The notes under the pieces are model-generated. The model ran no database searches, had not been told where the DNA came from, and saw nothing but the letters and a program-made list of their open reading frames with translations. A program made the position numbers and the translations under genes. This document shows, piece by piece, positions 6,616-13,702 of a stretch of 13,702 nt of DNA. Each line of letters begins with the position of its first letter. The first letter of the stretch is position 1. This stretch comes from Planctomycetia bacterium (lineage in GTDB: Bacteria; Planctomycetota; Planctomycetia; Pirellulales; UBA1268), in contig RGBY01000044.1 of the NCBI GenBank assembly GCA_009919445.1, forward strand, positions 1 to 13,702, given 5' to 3'.

Positions 6616-8241
6616 GTGACCAAGCATATTTTCGTGACTGGCGGCGTCGTCAGTTCGCTCGGTAAAGGCCTCACCAGCGCCTCAATCGCCATGCTGCTCG
6701 AGGCCCGGGGGCTGCGGGTGAAAATGCAGAAACTCGACCCCTACATTAATGTCGACCCCGGCACGATGAGCCCCTACCAGCACGGGGAGGTTTATGTCCT
6801 CGACGACGGCAGTGAAACCGATCTCGATCTGGGCCATTACGAACGCTTCACCACCACCCACCTGACCCGGCAGAGCAACTACACCACGGGCCAGATCTAT
6901 CAGGCGGTCATCAACAAGGAACGACGCGGCGAATTTCTGGGCAAAACGGTTCAGGTCATTCCCCACATCACCAATGAAATCAAGGAGATGGTCACCCAGC
7001 TCGATGATGCCGACACCGATGTCGTGATGACCGAAATTGGGGGCACGGTTGGTGACATTGAAAGCCTGCCGTTCCTCGAGGCGATTCGACAGATTCCACT
7101 CGAGGTGGGCAGGGAGAACTGCATCTTCATCCACCTCACCCTCGTCCCCTACCTGAAGGCTGCCGGAGAACTGAAGACCAAGCCGACCCAACACTCCGTC
7201 GGCATTCTCCGTCAGATTGGCATTCAGCCCGACGTCCTGGTCTGCCGAACGGAACGGTCACTCGACACGTCCGACCGAGAGAAAATTGCGCTGTTTTGCA
7301 ACGTGCCCTTGAACTCGGTCATCGAAGAGCGGGATAAGGACTTCTCGATTTACGAGGTGCCCCTGTCCCTGCAGGCCAACAAGATCGATGACCTCATTCT
7401 CAAGCGGCTGGGCCTGCCCGCTTCACCCGCCAACCTCGACGGCTGGCATGAGATTCTGCACCGCTTGCGGAACCCCGAGCACGAGGTCTCGATCGCGCTG
7501 GTCGGGAAATATGCCGAGCACCGTGATGCCTACAAAAGCATCTATGAAGCACTCGATCATGGCGGCATCGCCAATCAGACGCAGGTGCGGGTGCAGCCGA
7601 TCAAAAGTGAGGCCATTGAAGAGGAAGGTGCTGAGCGGTTACTGGCCGGATTTGATGCCCTGATTGTGCCTGGTGGCTTTGGGGAGCGTGGCATTGAGGG
7701 CAAGGTGCAGGCCATTCGCTATGCCCGGGAACGCAACCTGCCCTTCCTCGGCATCTGTCTTGGCATGCAGTGTGCCGTGATCGACTTTGCCCGGCATGCC
7801 GCCGGCATGAGTGACGCCCACTCCACCGAGTTCTTTCGTGACACTTCGGCCCCAGTCATCTGCCTCATGGAGGAACAAGAGGGGGTAACCGACAAGGGAG
7901 GCACCATGCGGTTGGGCAGCCAGCCGGCCAAACTGACGCCCGGCAGCCGGGCGGCGGCGGCCTATGGCTGCCTGGAAATCAACGAACGGCACCGGCATCG
8001 TTACGAATTCAACAGTGGCTACCGACAGCCGCTTGAGCAGGCAGGGCTGCTGATTGCCGGCACGAGCCCCGACGAAAGTCTCGTTGAAATTGTCGAGGTG
8101 CCCGACCACCCCTGGTTCGTTGCCGTCCAGTTCCACCCTGAGTTCAAGAGTAAACCAACAGCAGCACATCCTTTGTTCGCCGGCCTCGTTGCTGCCGCCA
8201 TCACCCACCACACATCAAGCAAGCCAGCCAATCCCTCCTGA
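6616..8241 (+). CDS. pyrG: CTP synthase
   Basis: CTP synthase aminates UTP to CTP using ATP and glutamine. The 541-residue length is normal. The amino-terminal synthetase domain opens with KHIFVTGGVVSSLGKGLTSA (P-loop) and has DPYINVDPGTMSPYQHGEVY and DLDLGHYERF. The carboxy-terminal class I glutaminase domain has the nucleophile Cys381 in FLGICLGMQCAV and the His507/Glu509 pair in QFHPEF, so the triad is complete. I start at GTG 6616 because the protein then begins MTKHIFVTGG as in the family, and AGGA sits 10 bases upstream. The longer reading from 6526 adds 30 residues that do not look like protein. It is divergent from the broken DAHP synthase gene and leads a plus-strand run. A stop-to-start gap of 55 bases separates it from the DUF1844-like remnant, so co-transcription is likely. 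Confidence 0.98.
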   Translation: MTKHIFVTGGVVSSLGKGLTSASIAMLLEARGLRVKMQKLDPYINVDPGTMSPYQHGEVYVLDDGSETDLDLGHYERFTTTHLTRQSNYTTGQIYQAVINKERRGEFLGKTVQVIPHITNEIKEMVTQLDDADTDVVMTEIGGTVGDIESLPFLEAIRQIPLEVGRENCIFIHLTLVPYLKAAGELKTKPTQHSVGILRQIGIQPDVLVCRTERSLDTSDREKIALFCNVPLNSVIEERDKDFSIYEVPLSLQANKIDDLILKRLGLPASPANLDGWHEILHRLRNPEHEVSIALVGKYAEHRDAYKSIYEALDHGGIANQTQVRVQPIKSEAIEEEGAERLLAGFDALIVPGGFGERGIEGKVQAIRYARERNLPFLGICLGMQCAVIDFARHAAGMSDAHSTEFFRDTSAPVICLMEEQEGVTDKGGTMRLGSQPAKLTPGSRAAAAYGCLEINERHRHRYEFNSGYRQPLEQAGLLIAGTSPDESLVEIVEVPDHPWFVAVQFHPEFKSKPTAAHPLFAGLVAAAITHHTSSKPANPS

Positions 8242-8296
8242 CCCGTGAGCTTGCTCGTTCTGTTCCCCGTTCGCTCCTTCCGACGAAAGTGCTTCG

Positions 8297-8458
8297 ATGT
8301 CCGAATCTGCCGACACACCACCAATGAAAGCCCCTCCCGCCACCTTTGAGTTTCTTACTCAGACGCTATTCACACAGGCGTTAATGGCTTTCGGAAAAAT
8401 CCCCAACCCGATCACCAAAGAGTCCCTGAAAAACCTCGATACCGCCCGGCACTTCATA
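8297..8458 (+). pseudogene. DUF1844-like gene, 3' half missing
   Basis: The first 54 codons read as the start of a DUF1844 protein, a small family of unknown function. The telling part is FEFLTQTLFTQALMAFGKIP, followed by NPITKESLKNLDTARHFI. Members normally continue for another 35 to 45 residues with a charged helical section (of the type DTLxxLxEKTKGNL). Here that section is absent. After about base 8458 the DNA becomes the folD amino terminus read in a different frame, and the frame runs on as nonsense to a stop at 8690-8692. The ATG at 8297 has only a weak ribosome site. The simplest reading is one deletion that removed the end of this gene, the gap and the start of folD. The DUF1844 assignment is from memory of the family pattern and is good but not certain. 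Confidence 0.65.
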
Positions 8459-9348
8459 CTGCACGACGACTTGACGGCCGTGAACTGGCTGCCCGCACTG
8501 AGGCCGACCTCACGGAACGGGTACGAGCCTTCACCACCGCAGCTGGCCGACCCCCGCGGCTGGTGGTGGTGCTGGTGGGCAACGTTGCAGCCAGCGGCTC
8601 TTACGTCAAAAGCAAGGCCGCTGCTGCAGGGCGTGTCGGTATTGATGCCGAGGTTGTCCACGTCCCGGAATCCGCAAGCACCGCTGAGTTAGTCGCACTT
8701 GTCTCAGCCATTGGCCGGGACGAACGGGGCCCCGCCGATGGCATCCTGGTGCAATTGCCCCTGCCTGCCCATGTCGACGCTGTAGCCGTTCTCGATGCCG
8801 TGCCACCAGATCAGGACGTCGATGGATTTCACCCCGAGAATGCCGGCCTCTTGTCGCAGGGGCGGCCGCGGTTCATTCCCTGCACGGCCGCCGGTGTCCA
8901 GCGGATGCTGGTCGATGCCGGGATCGAGACCCGCGGACGGCATGCCGTGATCGTTGGTCGCAGCGATATTGTCGGCAAGCCCCTGGCCCTGCTCTTGGCT
9001 GGCCGGGGCCCCGGTGGGGATGCTACCGTCAGCCTTTGCCACAGCCGCACCGCCGATCTCGCGGCCCTCACCCGGCAGGCCGACATTCTGATCGCCGCAG
9101 TCGGCAGTCCCCGGCTGATCACAGCAGACATGATCAAAACTGGTGCCACCGTGATTGATGTCGGCATCAACCGGATCGAAGAAGAGGGCCGAAGCCGGCT
9201 GGTTGGTGATGTCGACCATGACCCGGTGGCGGCGGTAGCCGGGGCCCTCTCACCGGTCCCTGGCGGCGTCGGCCCGCTGACGGTGGTGATGCTTCTGGAG
9301 AATACGCTGCGGGCTGCCCGCCAGCGGCTGGGGCTCGCAGAGGCCTAA
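8458..9348 (+). pseudogene. folD: FolD (methylene-THF dehydrogenase/cyclohydrolase) without a start codon
   Basis: FolD interconverts methylene- and formyl-tetrahydrofolate. The open frame carries nearly the whole family sequence: TARRLDGRELAARTEADLTE (8458 onward), PPRLVVVLVGNVAASGSYVK with the conserved Tyr and Lys, DGILVQLPLPAHVDAV, DQDVDGFHPENAG, VIVGRSDIVGKPLALLL, INRIEEEGRSRLVGDVD and LSPVPGGVGPLTVVMLLEN. No ATG, GTG or TTG exists in this frame between the upstream stop at 8347-8349 and GTG 8563. Family text begins near 8458, abutting the DUF1844-like fragment. Starting at GTG 8563 gives 261 residues and loses about 35 from the amino-terminal helix and first strand, though Tyr and Lys of the active site remain. 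The gene as written is probably not properly translated. If the junction is an assembly error, the real gene is likely intact and about 295 residues. Confidence 0.85.
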
Positions 9349-9435
9349 AAACCGCGGGTGTTTCCGCCTTGTTCTGCCGCCGCTGCCGGGGCTACTCTCT
9401 CCGCCGCTTCCGGTGAAATCCGACTGACGGCCATT

Positions 9436-9480
9436 GCCTGCGCAGGCTGCCTAGATTCCTGTTTTTTCGCAATCAGGCAG
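9436..9480 (+). other. Inverted repeats upstream of the ABC exporter
   Basis: A 12-base perfect palindrome GCCTGCGCAGGC (9436-9447) is followed by a stem in which CTGCCT, bulged A, GATT (9447-9457) pairs with AATC and AGGCAG (9471-9480) around a 13-base loop containing six T. It lies about 110 bases before the exporter start, in the 243-base gap after folD. It could be a leader hairpin, a processing site or an end signal for folD; no T-tract follows the stem. The reading frame across 9358-9582 looks like chance. Confidence 0.35.
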
Positions 9481-9591
9481 GCATCCTGCCAGCGGAATGC
9501 TGTGCCAAAGGATTGTCCGATGGAACAAGCGATCGTTGTTTGCCCGCATATCACGCTTGACCTGTCCGTGCGGCAGGGCTGAATACCATCA

Positions 9592-11340
9592 ATGAAATAT
9601 TTTCTCCGCGCTCTCAGCGATGCGTCCAAGAGTTGGCCACTCCTCCTTGGCGCTTTCCTCTGCTCTGCTGCCAGAAATCGCATCGACACGCTCACCCTGC
9701 AGGACAAGGGTGACGCAGCCGTGCTTTCCTCGGCAGAGTGGCTGCAACCCTGGCTGGAAAAATACCTGCCCCGTGACCCCTTCCAGACGGTGCTGCTAGT
9801 GGTGGTCCTCATTGTCGTAAGCACCTTTGCCAAGCACTGCTTTCTGCTCACAAGCACCATGCTCGTCAGCTACGTGGCAATGGGGATCTCTCGTGACCTC
9901 CGAACCAAAATCTTCAACAAGGCGTTGGAACTCGATCGCGCCCAATTCATGAAGCAGGGATCAGCCGGCTTCATGGCACAAGTCACCCACACTGCCGAAA
10001 TGCTTTCCAACGGGATCACCACGGTCTACGGCGGAGCTGTCACTGAACCACTCAAAATCATTGCCTGCCTCACCGGCGCCTTCTGTATTTCCTGGCAATT
10101 GACGTTGGCCTGCCTGACCATGGCACCAGTGGTTGGCTTCCTGATGGTCTGGCTGAACCGCAAGATGCGGTCTGTTTCCAAAAACATTCTGTCCCAGGCG
10201 CTTGGCTTTCACCATGTCATGCTGGAAGCGCTTAACAACGTGCTGACGGTCCAGGCCTATACGATGGAGCCGTTTGAACGCGAGCGTTTTCGGCAAAGCA
10301 CCGACCACATGATGCGAATTGGCCTGCGACACAACTTCTACCGGGCACTCGCCAACCCGATTACCGAGGTGCTGGGGATCGGAATGGTCGCGACCTCTAT
10401 TGCCGTCGGTGCCTGGCTGGTAATCAATCAAGAAACCCAGATCTTCGGCGTGACCATGACCGAGCGACCGATGACCGTGCCGGGAATCATGGTCTTTTTC
10501 GGCATGTTAATTGGGGCTTCTGATCCCGTCCGAAAACTGTCGGGGGTCATCACGGGCATCAACGTCGGCATCGTAGGTGCCCAGTCGCTCTATCCCCTGC
10601 TCGATACTCCCTCACGATTGCGCGAGAAAGTGGAACCCCGCCGGCTCCCCTCGCCACACAAAGAGATCCGGCTTCAAGATGTCTCCTTTTCCTATGACGG
10701 CATTGACACCGTGTTGAACGAGGTCAACGTTTCGATCGACTTTGGCGAACGAGTGGCAATCGTCGGCCCCAATGGCGGCGGCAAGAGCACGCTGATCAAC
10801 CTCATTTGCCGCTTCTATGACCCCACCGCAGGCAAGGTCCTGCTCGACGGTGTGCCCCTGACTGACCTTGCTGTCGAAGATCTCCGTCGCCGTATTGCGA
10901 TCGTCACCCAACAGACCGAACTGTTCAACGAAACCATTCTCTACAACATTCGCTACGGCCGCTGGGACGCGACCGAAGAGGAAATTGAGGAAGCGGCCCG
11001 CAAGGCCCGGGCCCATGATTTCATTGCTGACTTCCCCGACGGCTATCGGACCAAGGTTGGCCCGAATGGCTTCCGCCTGTCAGGCGGCCAGCGTCAACGA
11101 ATCGCCTTGGCACGAGCCTTCCTCCGCAATGCAGAAATTCTTGTTCTCGATGAGGCCACAAGTCAGATTGATGCAGCCAGTGAAGAGCTGATCCATGAGG
11201 CCCTGGCTCGCTACGTTGAAAATCGGACGGTCATCATGATCACCCACCGGCCCAGCACGCTGGCCCTGGCCGACTCGATCCTGCACGTCGAGCACGGCAA
11301 GGTTCACAAGCGGCCTGCAGCGAGCTACCAGGCGGCATGA
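9592..11340 (+). CDS. ABC exporter (fused membrane and ATPase domains), shortened amino terminus
   Basis: This 582-residue protein has the MsbA/lipid-exporter layout: a transmembrane domain, then an ATPase domain that would act as a dimer in the inner membrane. The nucleotide domain is complete: Walker A GPNGGGKST from residue 392, Q-loop VTQQTELFNETI, signature LSGGQRQRIALARA from 496, Walker B EILVLDEATS, and switch His552. Membrane segments are visible at about residues 65-95, 155-190, 265-285 and 300-320. The first helix is odd: WPLLLGAFLCSAA has only about 13 hydrophobic residues before the polar stretch RNRIDTLTLQDKGD. Related planctomycete exporters, as I recall them, have a full first helix and a long loop there and exceed 600 residues. 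The end, after HVEHGKV, also lacks the usual GTHDEL tail. The substrate is unknown. The stop overlaps the next gene by ATGA. Confidence 0.88.
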   Translation: MKYFLRALSDASKSWPLLLGAFLCSAARNRIDTLTLQDKGDAAVLSSAEWLQPWLEKYLPRDPFQTVLLVVVLIVVSTFAKHCFLLTSTMLVSYVAMGISRDLRTKIFNKALELDRAQFMKQGSAGFMAQVTHTAEMLSNGITTVYGGAVTEPLKIIACLTGAFCISWQLTLACLTMAPVVGFLMVWLNRKMRSVSKNILSQALGFHHVMLEALNNVLTVQAYTMEPFERERFRQSTDHMMRIGLRHNFYRALANPITEVLGIGMVATSIAVGAWLVINQETQIFGVTMTERPMTVPGIMVFFGMLIGASDPVRKLSGVITGINVGIVGAQSLYPLLDTPSRLREKVEPRRLPSPHKEIRLQDVSFSYDGIDTVLNEVNVSIDFGERVAIVGPNGGGKSTLINLICRFYDPTAGKVLLDGVPLTDLAVEDLRRRIAIVTQQTELFNETILYNIRYGRWDATEEEIEEAARKARAHDFIADFPDGYRTKVGPNGFRLSGGQRQRIALARAFLRNAEILVLDEATSQIDAASEELIHEALARYVENRTVIMITHRPSTLALADSILHVEHGKVHKRPAASYQAA

Positions 11341-11594
11341 CCAAGCCAGTCGATCAGTATCAGATCGATTGTCCAAGCGGACACGAGGTGTCGGTCCCCC
11401 GGAACCTGCTCGGAGAAGAACTCGTCTGCCCACGCTGCAACTCTCGGTTCGTAGCCGACATCAAAGCGAGTGCCGAAGAACGAGACGCCCGCATGGAGAA
11501 GGCGGCCCGTCAGTGGCTCTTCCTGGCCGTGACAGCCGCTAGCCTGCTGGTCTTCGCGGGGCTGCTGGCAGCCCTCCTGAGACTGCTCCGATAG
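11337..11594 (+). CDS. Small zinc-ribbon membrane protein
   Basis: An 85-residue protein of unknown function. An amino-terminal knuckle has Cys12-x3-His16 and, after LLGEEL, Cys31-Pro-Arg-Cys34, a pattern that could hold one zinc; the CPRCNSRF end resembles MJ0042-type ribbons common in planctomycetes. A short charged linker rich in Glu and Arg (about 42-57) is followed by one membrane helix, WLFLAVTAASLLVFAGLLAALL (residues about 60-81 with breaks), and a basic tail, so the ribbon should be cytoplasmic. Its ATG overlaps the exporter stop by four bases (ATGA), a strong sign of translational coupling, so it may be an accessory subunit or regulator of the exporter. That role is inference from position only. 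It converges on rhaB with a gap of 40 bases. Confidence 0.75.
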   Translation: MTKPVDQYQIDCPSGHEVSVPRNLLGEELVCPRCNSRFVADIKASAEERDARMEKAARQWLFLAVTAASLLVFAGLLAALLRLLR

Positions 11595-11634
11595 CAGGCC
11601 GCCACTCTTGTGGTGCGGGCAGGGCAATTACCAA

Positions 11635-13107
11635 TCAATCGTGTAGGCGGTCATCCCAGGTCGCGGCGGCCTGCGGCTCATAGGTGACCGGATCAAAACT
11701 GTCACGGACAACCTCGCGAACGCTCCGCAGATCGACCCGGCCATCACGGGCCATCAATTGGACGAGGAGATTCCCAATGGCCGTGGCCTCCACTGGCCCA
11801 GCCACGACGGGCCGGTTGGCTGCGTCAGCAATCATCTGACAGAGCAGTTTGTTCTGAACCCCTCCACCAACAACATGGATACGGCCAATCCGCCTGCCCA
11901 CCAGTTCGTCGAGTTCGCCAAGCGTTTTTCGCACATTGGCTGCAACACTTTCGAGTGCCGTTCGGACCACCGCCCCGGTCGATTCAGGCACCGGCTGGCC
12001 ACTGGCTGCGGCCAGTTCACGAATGGCTGCGGGCATGTCAGTTGGAGCGACCAACGAGGGATGGTTGGGATCAATCAGGGTTTGCAGGGCTGGCGCCTCT
12101 GCTGCAAGGGCCGTTAGTTGATCCCACGTCCATTCTTGACCAGCCCGCTGCCAACTGGCTCGGCACTGCTGCACAAGCCAGAGACCACAGAGATTCTTGA
12201 GGAGTCTGGTGGTGCCACCGACACCACCCTCGTTGGTGAAATTGCGGGCAAGGCATTCAGGCGTCACGAGTGGTCGATCGAGTTCGGCGCCGACCAACGC
12301 CCAGGTCCCCAGACTGACATAACACCAGTCTGGTCGCGACGATGGTGGCTCGAGTGCCGGAACAGCAGCCACGGCACTGGCGGTATCGTGGGTACCGGGG
12401 AGAATCACCCGCACATCCCCAAGGCCTGTTTCCCGCCTTACCTCGGGGCGGATCAGCCCGAGGTCGCTGCCAGGTTCAGCGACCGCTGCAAACAGCCGGG
12501 TCGGCAGTCCGAACCGCTCTAACAGATCGGTTGCCCAGCGTCCCTGCTGAGGATCGAAGCACTGCGTGGTCGTCGCATCGGTCCGTTCGTTTGATCGCTC
12601 ACCCGAAAGGAGCCAGTGGACCAGGTCAGGCATCATCAGAAACCTGTCAGCCGCTTCAAGCAGGCTCGGGTTCTCTTTCTTCAGGGCTAACAACTGGAAG
12701 AGCGTGTTGAGTTCCATGAACTGCAGCCCAGTAGCCGCAAAGATTTCCTCCCGCGGCACAATTGAAAAGGCCTCTTCGAGCAGCCCCCGCGTGCGGGCGT
12801 CACGGTAACAGACAGGTTCTGCGAGGAGGGCGTCGTCAGCTGTCAGGAAGGAAAAATCAACACCCCAGGTATCGACGCCAACACTGCTGACGGCATCACC
12901 ATGACGAATAGCTGCAGCCCGAAGGCCAGAGAGGATGCCCTTCCAGAGACCAACAAAGTCCCAGACCAGTTTTCCCCCAAACGCGACCGGGCCGTTTTCG
13001 AACCGATGCAACTCAGCCAGCTCGAGGATCCGGCCATCAAAGGCTCCGGAGACAACCCGCCCTCCAGACGCACCAAGGTCAACTGCTAATGCAACCGTCC
13101 GCGACAT
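11635..13107 (-). CDS. rhaB: Rhamnulokinase
   Basis: Rhamnulokinase phosphorylates L-rhamnulose with ATP, the second step of rhamnose breakdown. The 490-residue protein is a full FGGY-family kinase. The amino-terminal half opens AVDLGASGGRVVSG and contains SSVGVDTWGVDFSFL, then FQLLALKKENP and MMPDLVHWLLSGERSNERTD. The carboxy-terminal half has LPGTHDTASAVAAVP, YVSLGTWALVGAEL, NEGGVGGTTRLLKNLCGLWL and the ATP-site VVGGGVQNKLLCQMIADA, then PVEATAIGNLLVQL. These favour RhaB over xylulokinase or glycerol kinase. GAGGGG (13112-13117) lies 4 bases before the ATG. No other rhamnose gene is visible, and both neighbours have unrelated functions, so it may be transcribed alone. It is divergent from cysH across a 329-base gap. 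Confidence 0.93.
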   Translation of the reverse strand: MSRTVALAVDLGASGGRVVSGAFDGRILELAELHRFENGPVAFGGKLVWDFVGLWKGILSGLRAAAIRHGDAVSSVGVDTWGVDFSFLTADDALLAEPVCYRDARTRGLLEEAFSIVPREEIFAATGLQFMELNTLFQLLALKKENPSLLEAADRFLMMPDLVHWLLSGERSNERTDATTTQCFDPQQGRWATDLLERFGLPTRLFAAVAEPGSDLGLIRPEVRRETGLGDVRVILPGTHDTASAVAAVPALEPPSSRPDWCYVSLGTWALVGAELDRPLVTPECLARNFTNEGGVGGTTRLLKNLCGLWLVQQCRASWQRAGQEWTWDQLTALAAEAPALQTLIDPNHPSLVAPTDMPAAIRELAAASGQPVPESTGAVVRTALESVAANVRKTLGELDELVGRRIGRIHVVGGGVQNKLLCQMIADAANRPVVAGPVEATAIGNLLVQLMARDGRVDLRSVREVVRDSFDPVTYEPQAAATWDDRLHD

Positions 13108-13254
13108 GACATCCCCTCACCGTGCAACGTTTCAAATGCTCAACCAGAAACCGTTGTTGTACCAGCCACCACCGCGACCGACAGGCCCCTGCCACCGGAA
13201 AAACGGCTGAATTCTTTCAACGGCCTGGCCGTCCCCGCCCCAGCGGCCCTTTGG

Positions 13255-13289
13255 GGTTCGGGGGAGAAACGGCTCGGGTTTTCCGAACC
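13255..13289 (+). other. Two-tier stem-loop in the putative cysH leader
   Basis: GGTTCGG (13255-13261) pairs with CCGAACC (13283-13289). Inside it AAAC (13267-13270) pairs with GTTT (13278-13281) around a seven-base loop GGCTCGG. This would fold in a plus-strand transcript leading to cysH. I cannot match it to a known riboswitch class; the folding may be incidental to high GC content. Confidence 0.3.
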
Positions 13290-13385
13290 TGTGGAACTCC
13301 GGTTTACGCTGCCCCGCCTGCATGGCACGATACCCCTGCCCCCGTTTGCCCTTCCTCATGAGGTTAGGGGCGTCAACAGGCCTCC

Positions 13386-13406
13386 GGGTTCAATTCGGCT
13401 GAACCC
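13386..13406 (+). other. Hairpin 30 bases before cysH
   Basis: GGGTTCA (13386-13392) and TGAACCC (13400-13406) form a perfect 7-base stem with loop ATTCGGC. It lies 30 bases before the cysH start codon and could affect initiation or attenuation. No T-tract follows, so it is not a standard terminator. It superficially recalls a tRNA T-arm, but no cloverleaf surrounds it. Confidence 0.35.
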
Positions 13407-13436
13407 CTCCACAGTTTCGACCAACCTTGCCCCGCA

Positions 13437-13702
13437 ATGCCAGTCGCTGATCAACCACCCCCCTCGGAAGATGCCACGCCGGAACTCCTGGCGGAATTGG
13501 CCGAGGCAAGCCAGCGTCTGGAATCAGCCGAGCCGGATGAAATCATCCGCTGGGCGGTGGAACGCTATGGCTCGAAACTGACGATGGCCACTGCCTTTGG
13601 CCCCGAGGGCTGCCTGATTCTCCACTGGCTCGCCTCCATCGCTCCGGAGACATACGTCTTCAATCTCGAAACGGGCTATCAGTTCAAGGAAACCCTTGAA
13701 CT
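13437..13702 (+). CDS. cysH: Phosphoadenylyl- or adenylyl-sulfate reductase, amino-terminal part (partial)
   Basis: This is the beginning of a CysH-type reductase, which reduces activated sulfate (PAPS or APS) to sulfite in assimilation. Eighty-eight codons are present before the right edge. After an acidic leader (MPVADQPPPSEDATPELLAE), the PP-loop nucleotide-binding fold shows TMATAFGPEGCLILHWL (residues about 49-65) and the conserved NLETGYQFKETLE (about 76-88). The paired cysteines that would tell an iron-sulfur APS reductase from a PAPS reductase lie beyond the window. ATG 13437 fits the family length, but no ribosome site is evident upstream, so a later start is possible. The gene is divergent from rhaB and is preceded by the structured gap described above. 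Confidence 0.9.
   Translation, partial: MPVADQPPPSEDATPELLAELAEASQRLESAEPDEIIRWAVERYGSKLTMATAFGPEGCLILHWLASIAPETYVFNLETGYQFKETLE

Larger units (their letters stand above)
13108..13436. other. Non-coding gap between rhaB and cysH with foldback sequences
   Basis: I see no convincing gene in these 329 bases; short frames crossing it look like chance. It must hold the promoters of both divergent genes. Several inverted repeats occur: ACGGCC-T-GGCCGT (13220-13232), a stem-loop at 13255-13289, a perfect palindrome CCTCATGAGG (13354-13363) and a hairpin at 13386-13406. No clear -35/-10 pair stands out. Confidence 0.6.

Noticed and set aside
8459..8692. Genuine DUF1844 fusion protein continuing to 8692
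   Set aside because: The part after 8458 is the folD coding sequence read in the wrong frame, with a Trp run (GWWWCWW) that comes from GTG repeats.
8563..9348. GTG 8563 as the true start of folD
   Set aside because: Clear FolD sequence (RRLDGRELAARTEADLTE, then PPRL) continues upstream in the same frame to about 8458.
9358..9582. Small 74-codon gene between folD and the exporter
   Set aside because: It lacks a ribosome site, has a poor start, and its composition looks like intergenic DNA; inverted repeats occupy part of it.
11600..11615. Terminator hairpin between the zinc-ribbon gene and rhaB (CGCCAC, TCTT loop, GTGGTG)
   Set aside because: The stem is only 6 pairs with one G-T pair and no T-tract follows, so it is too weak to call.
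13386..13406. tRNA T-arm
   Set aside because: GGTTCAATT resembles a T-loop, but the stem is 7 rather than 5 bases and no acceptor, D or anticodon arms flank it.

Overview
The window reads as ordinary chromosomal DNA of a GC-rich bacterium. The order of genes and the style of several proteins (a tandem universal-stress protein, the ABC exporter type, a short DUF1844-like gene beside folD, a conserved hypothetical with a tryptophan-rich core) point to Planctomycetota, probably near Pirellulales. This placement is inferred from family resemblance; no rRNA gene or taxonomic marker is present. I see no phage, transposase, integrase, tRNA, rRNA or CRISPR array.

Layout, left to right. Minus strand: the amino-terminal third of a glutamate synthase large subunit (1-725, runs off the left edge), preceded by a LysR-type regulator (859-1815). 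A 283-base gap carries three copies of a 10-base word arranged like an operator. Plus strand: a conserved hypothetical (2099-2680), which converges on elongation factor P (2693-3262, minus). Divergent from efp is epmB (3441-4475, plus), whose product isomerises lysine for EF-P modification. Then come a tandem universal-stress protein (4614-5513, plus) and, converging on it, a broken DAHP synthase (5510-6477, minus). Divergent from that is a plus-strand run: CTP synthase (6616-8241), a truncated DUF1844-like gene (8297-8458), folD without a start codon (8458-9348), an ABC exporter (9592-11340) and a coupled zinc-ribbon membrane protein (11337-11594). Rhamnulokinase (11635-13107, minus) converges on that run. 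A 329-base gap with several foldback sequences leads into the start of cysH (13437 onward, plus, runs off the right edge).

Functionally the window is mostly housekeeping: nitrogen assimilation, translation of polyproline stretches, shikimate entry, pyrimidine and one-carbon metabolism, sulfate reduction and rhamnose use. The clearest pathway pair is efp/epmB.

The most unusual feature is a cluster of what look like internal deletions between about 5.6 and 9.7 kb. DAHP synthase lacks about 37 residues, including the His metal ligand, and changes frame at that point. The DUF1844 gene lacks its 3' half and runs straight into folD, which has lost its start. The ABC exporter appears to lack most of its first membrane helix and the following loop, in frame. 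These are either gene decay in the organism or small collapses in the assembly. Sequence alone cannot tell which, but read mapping would.
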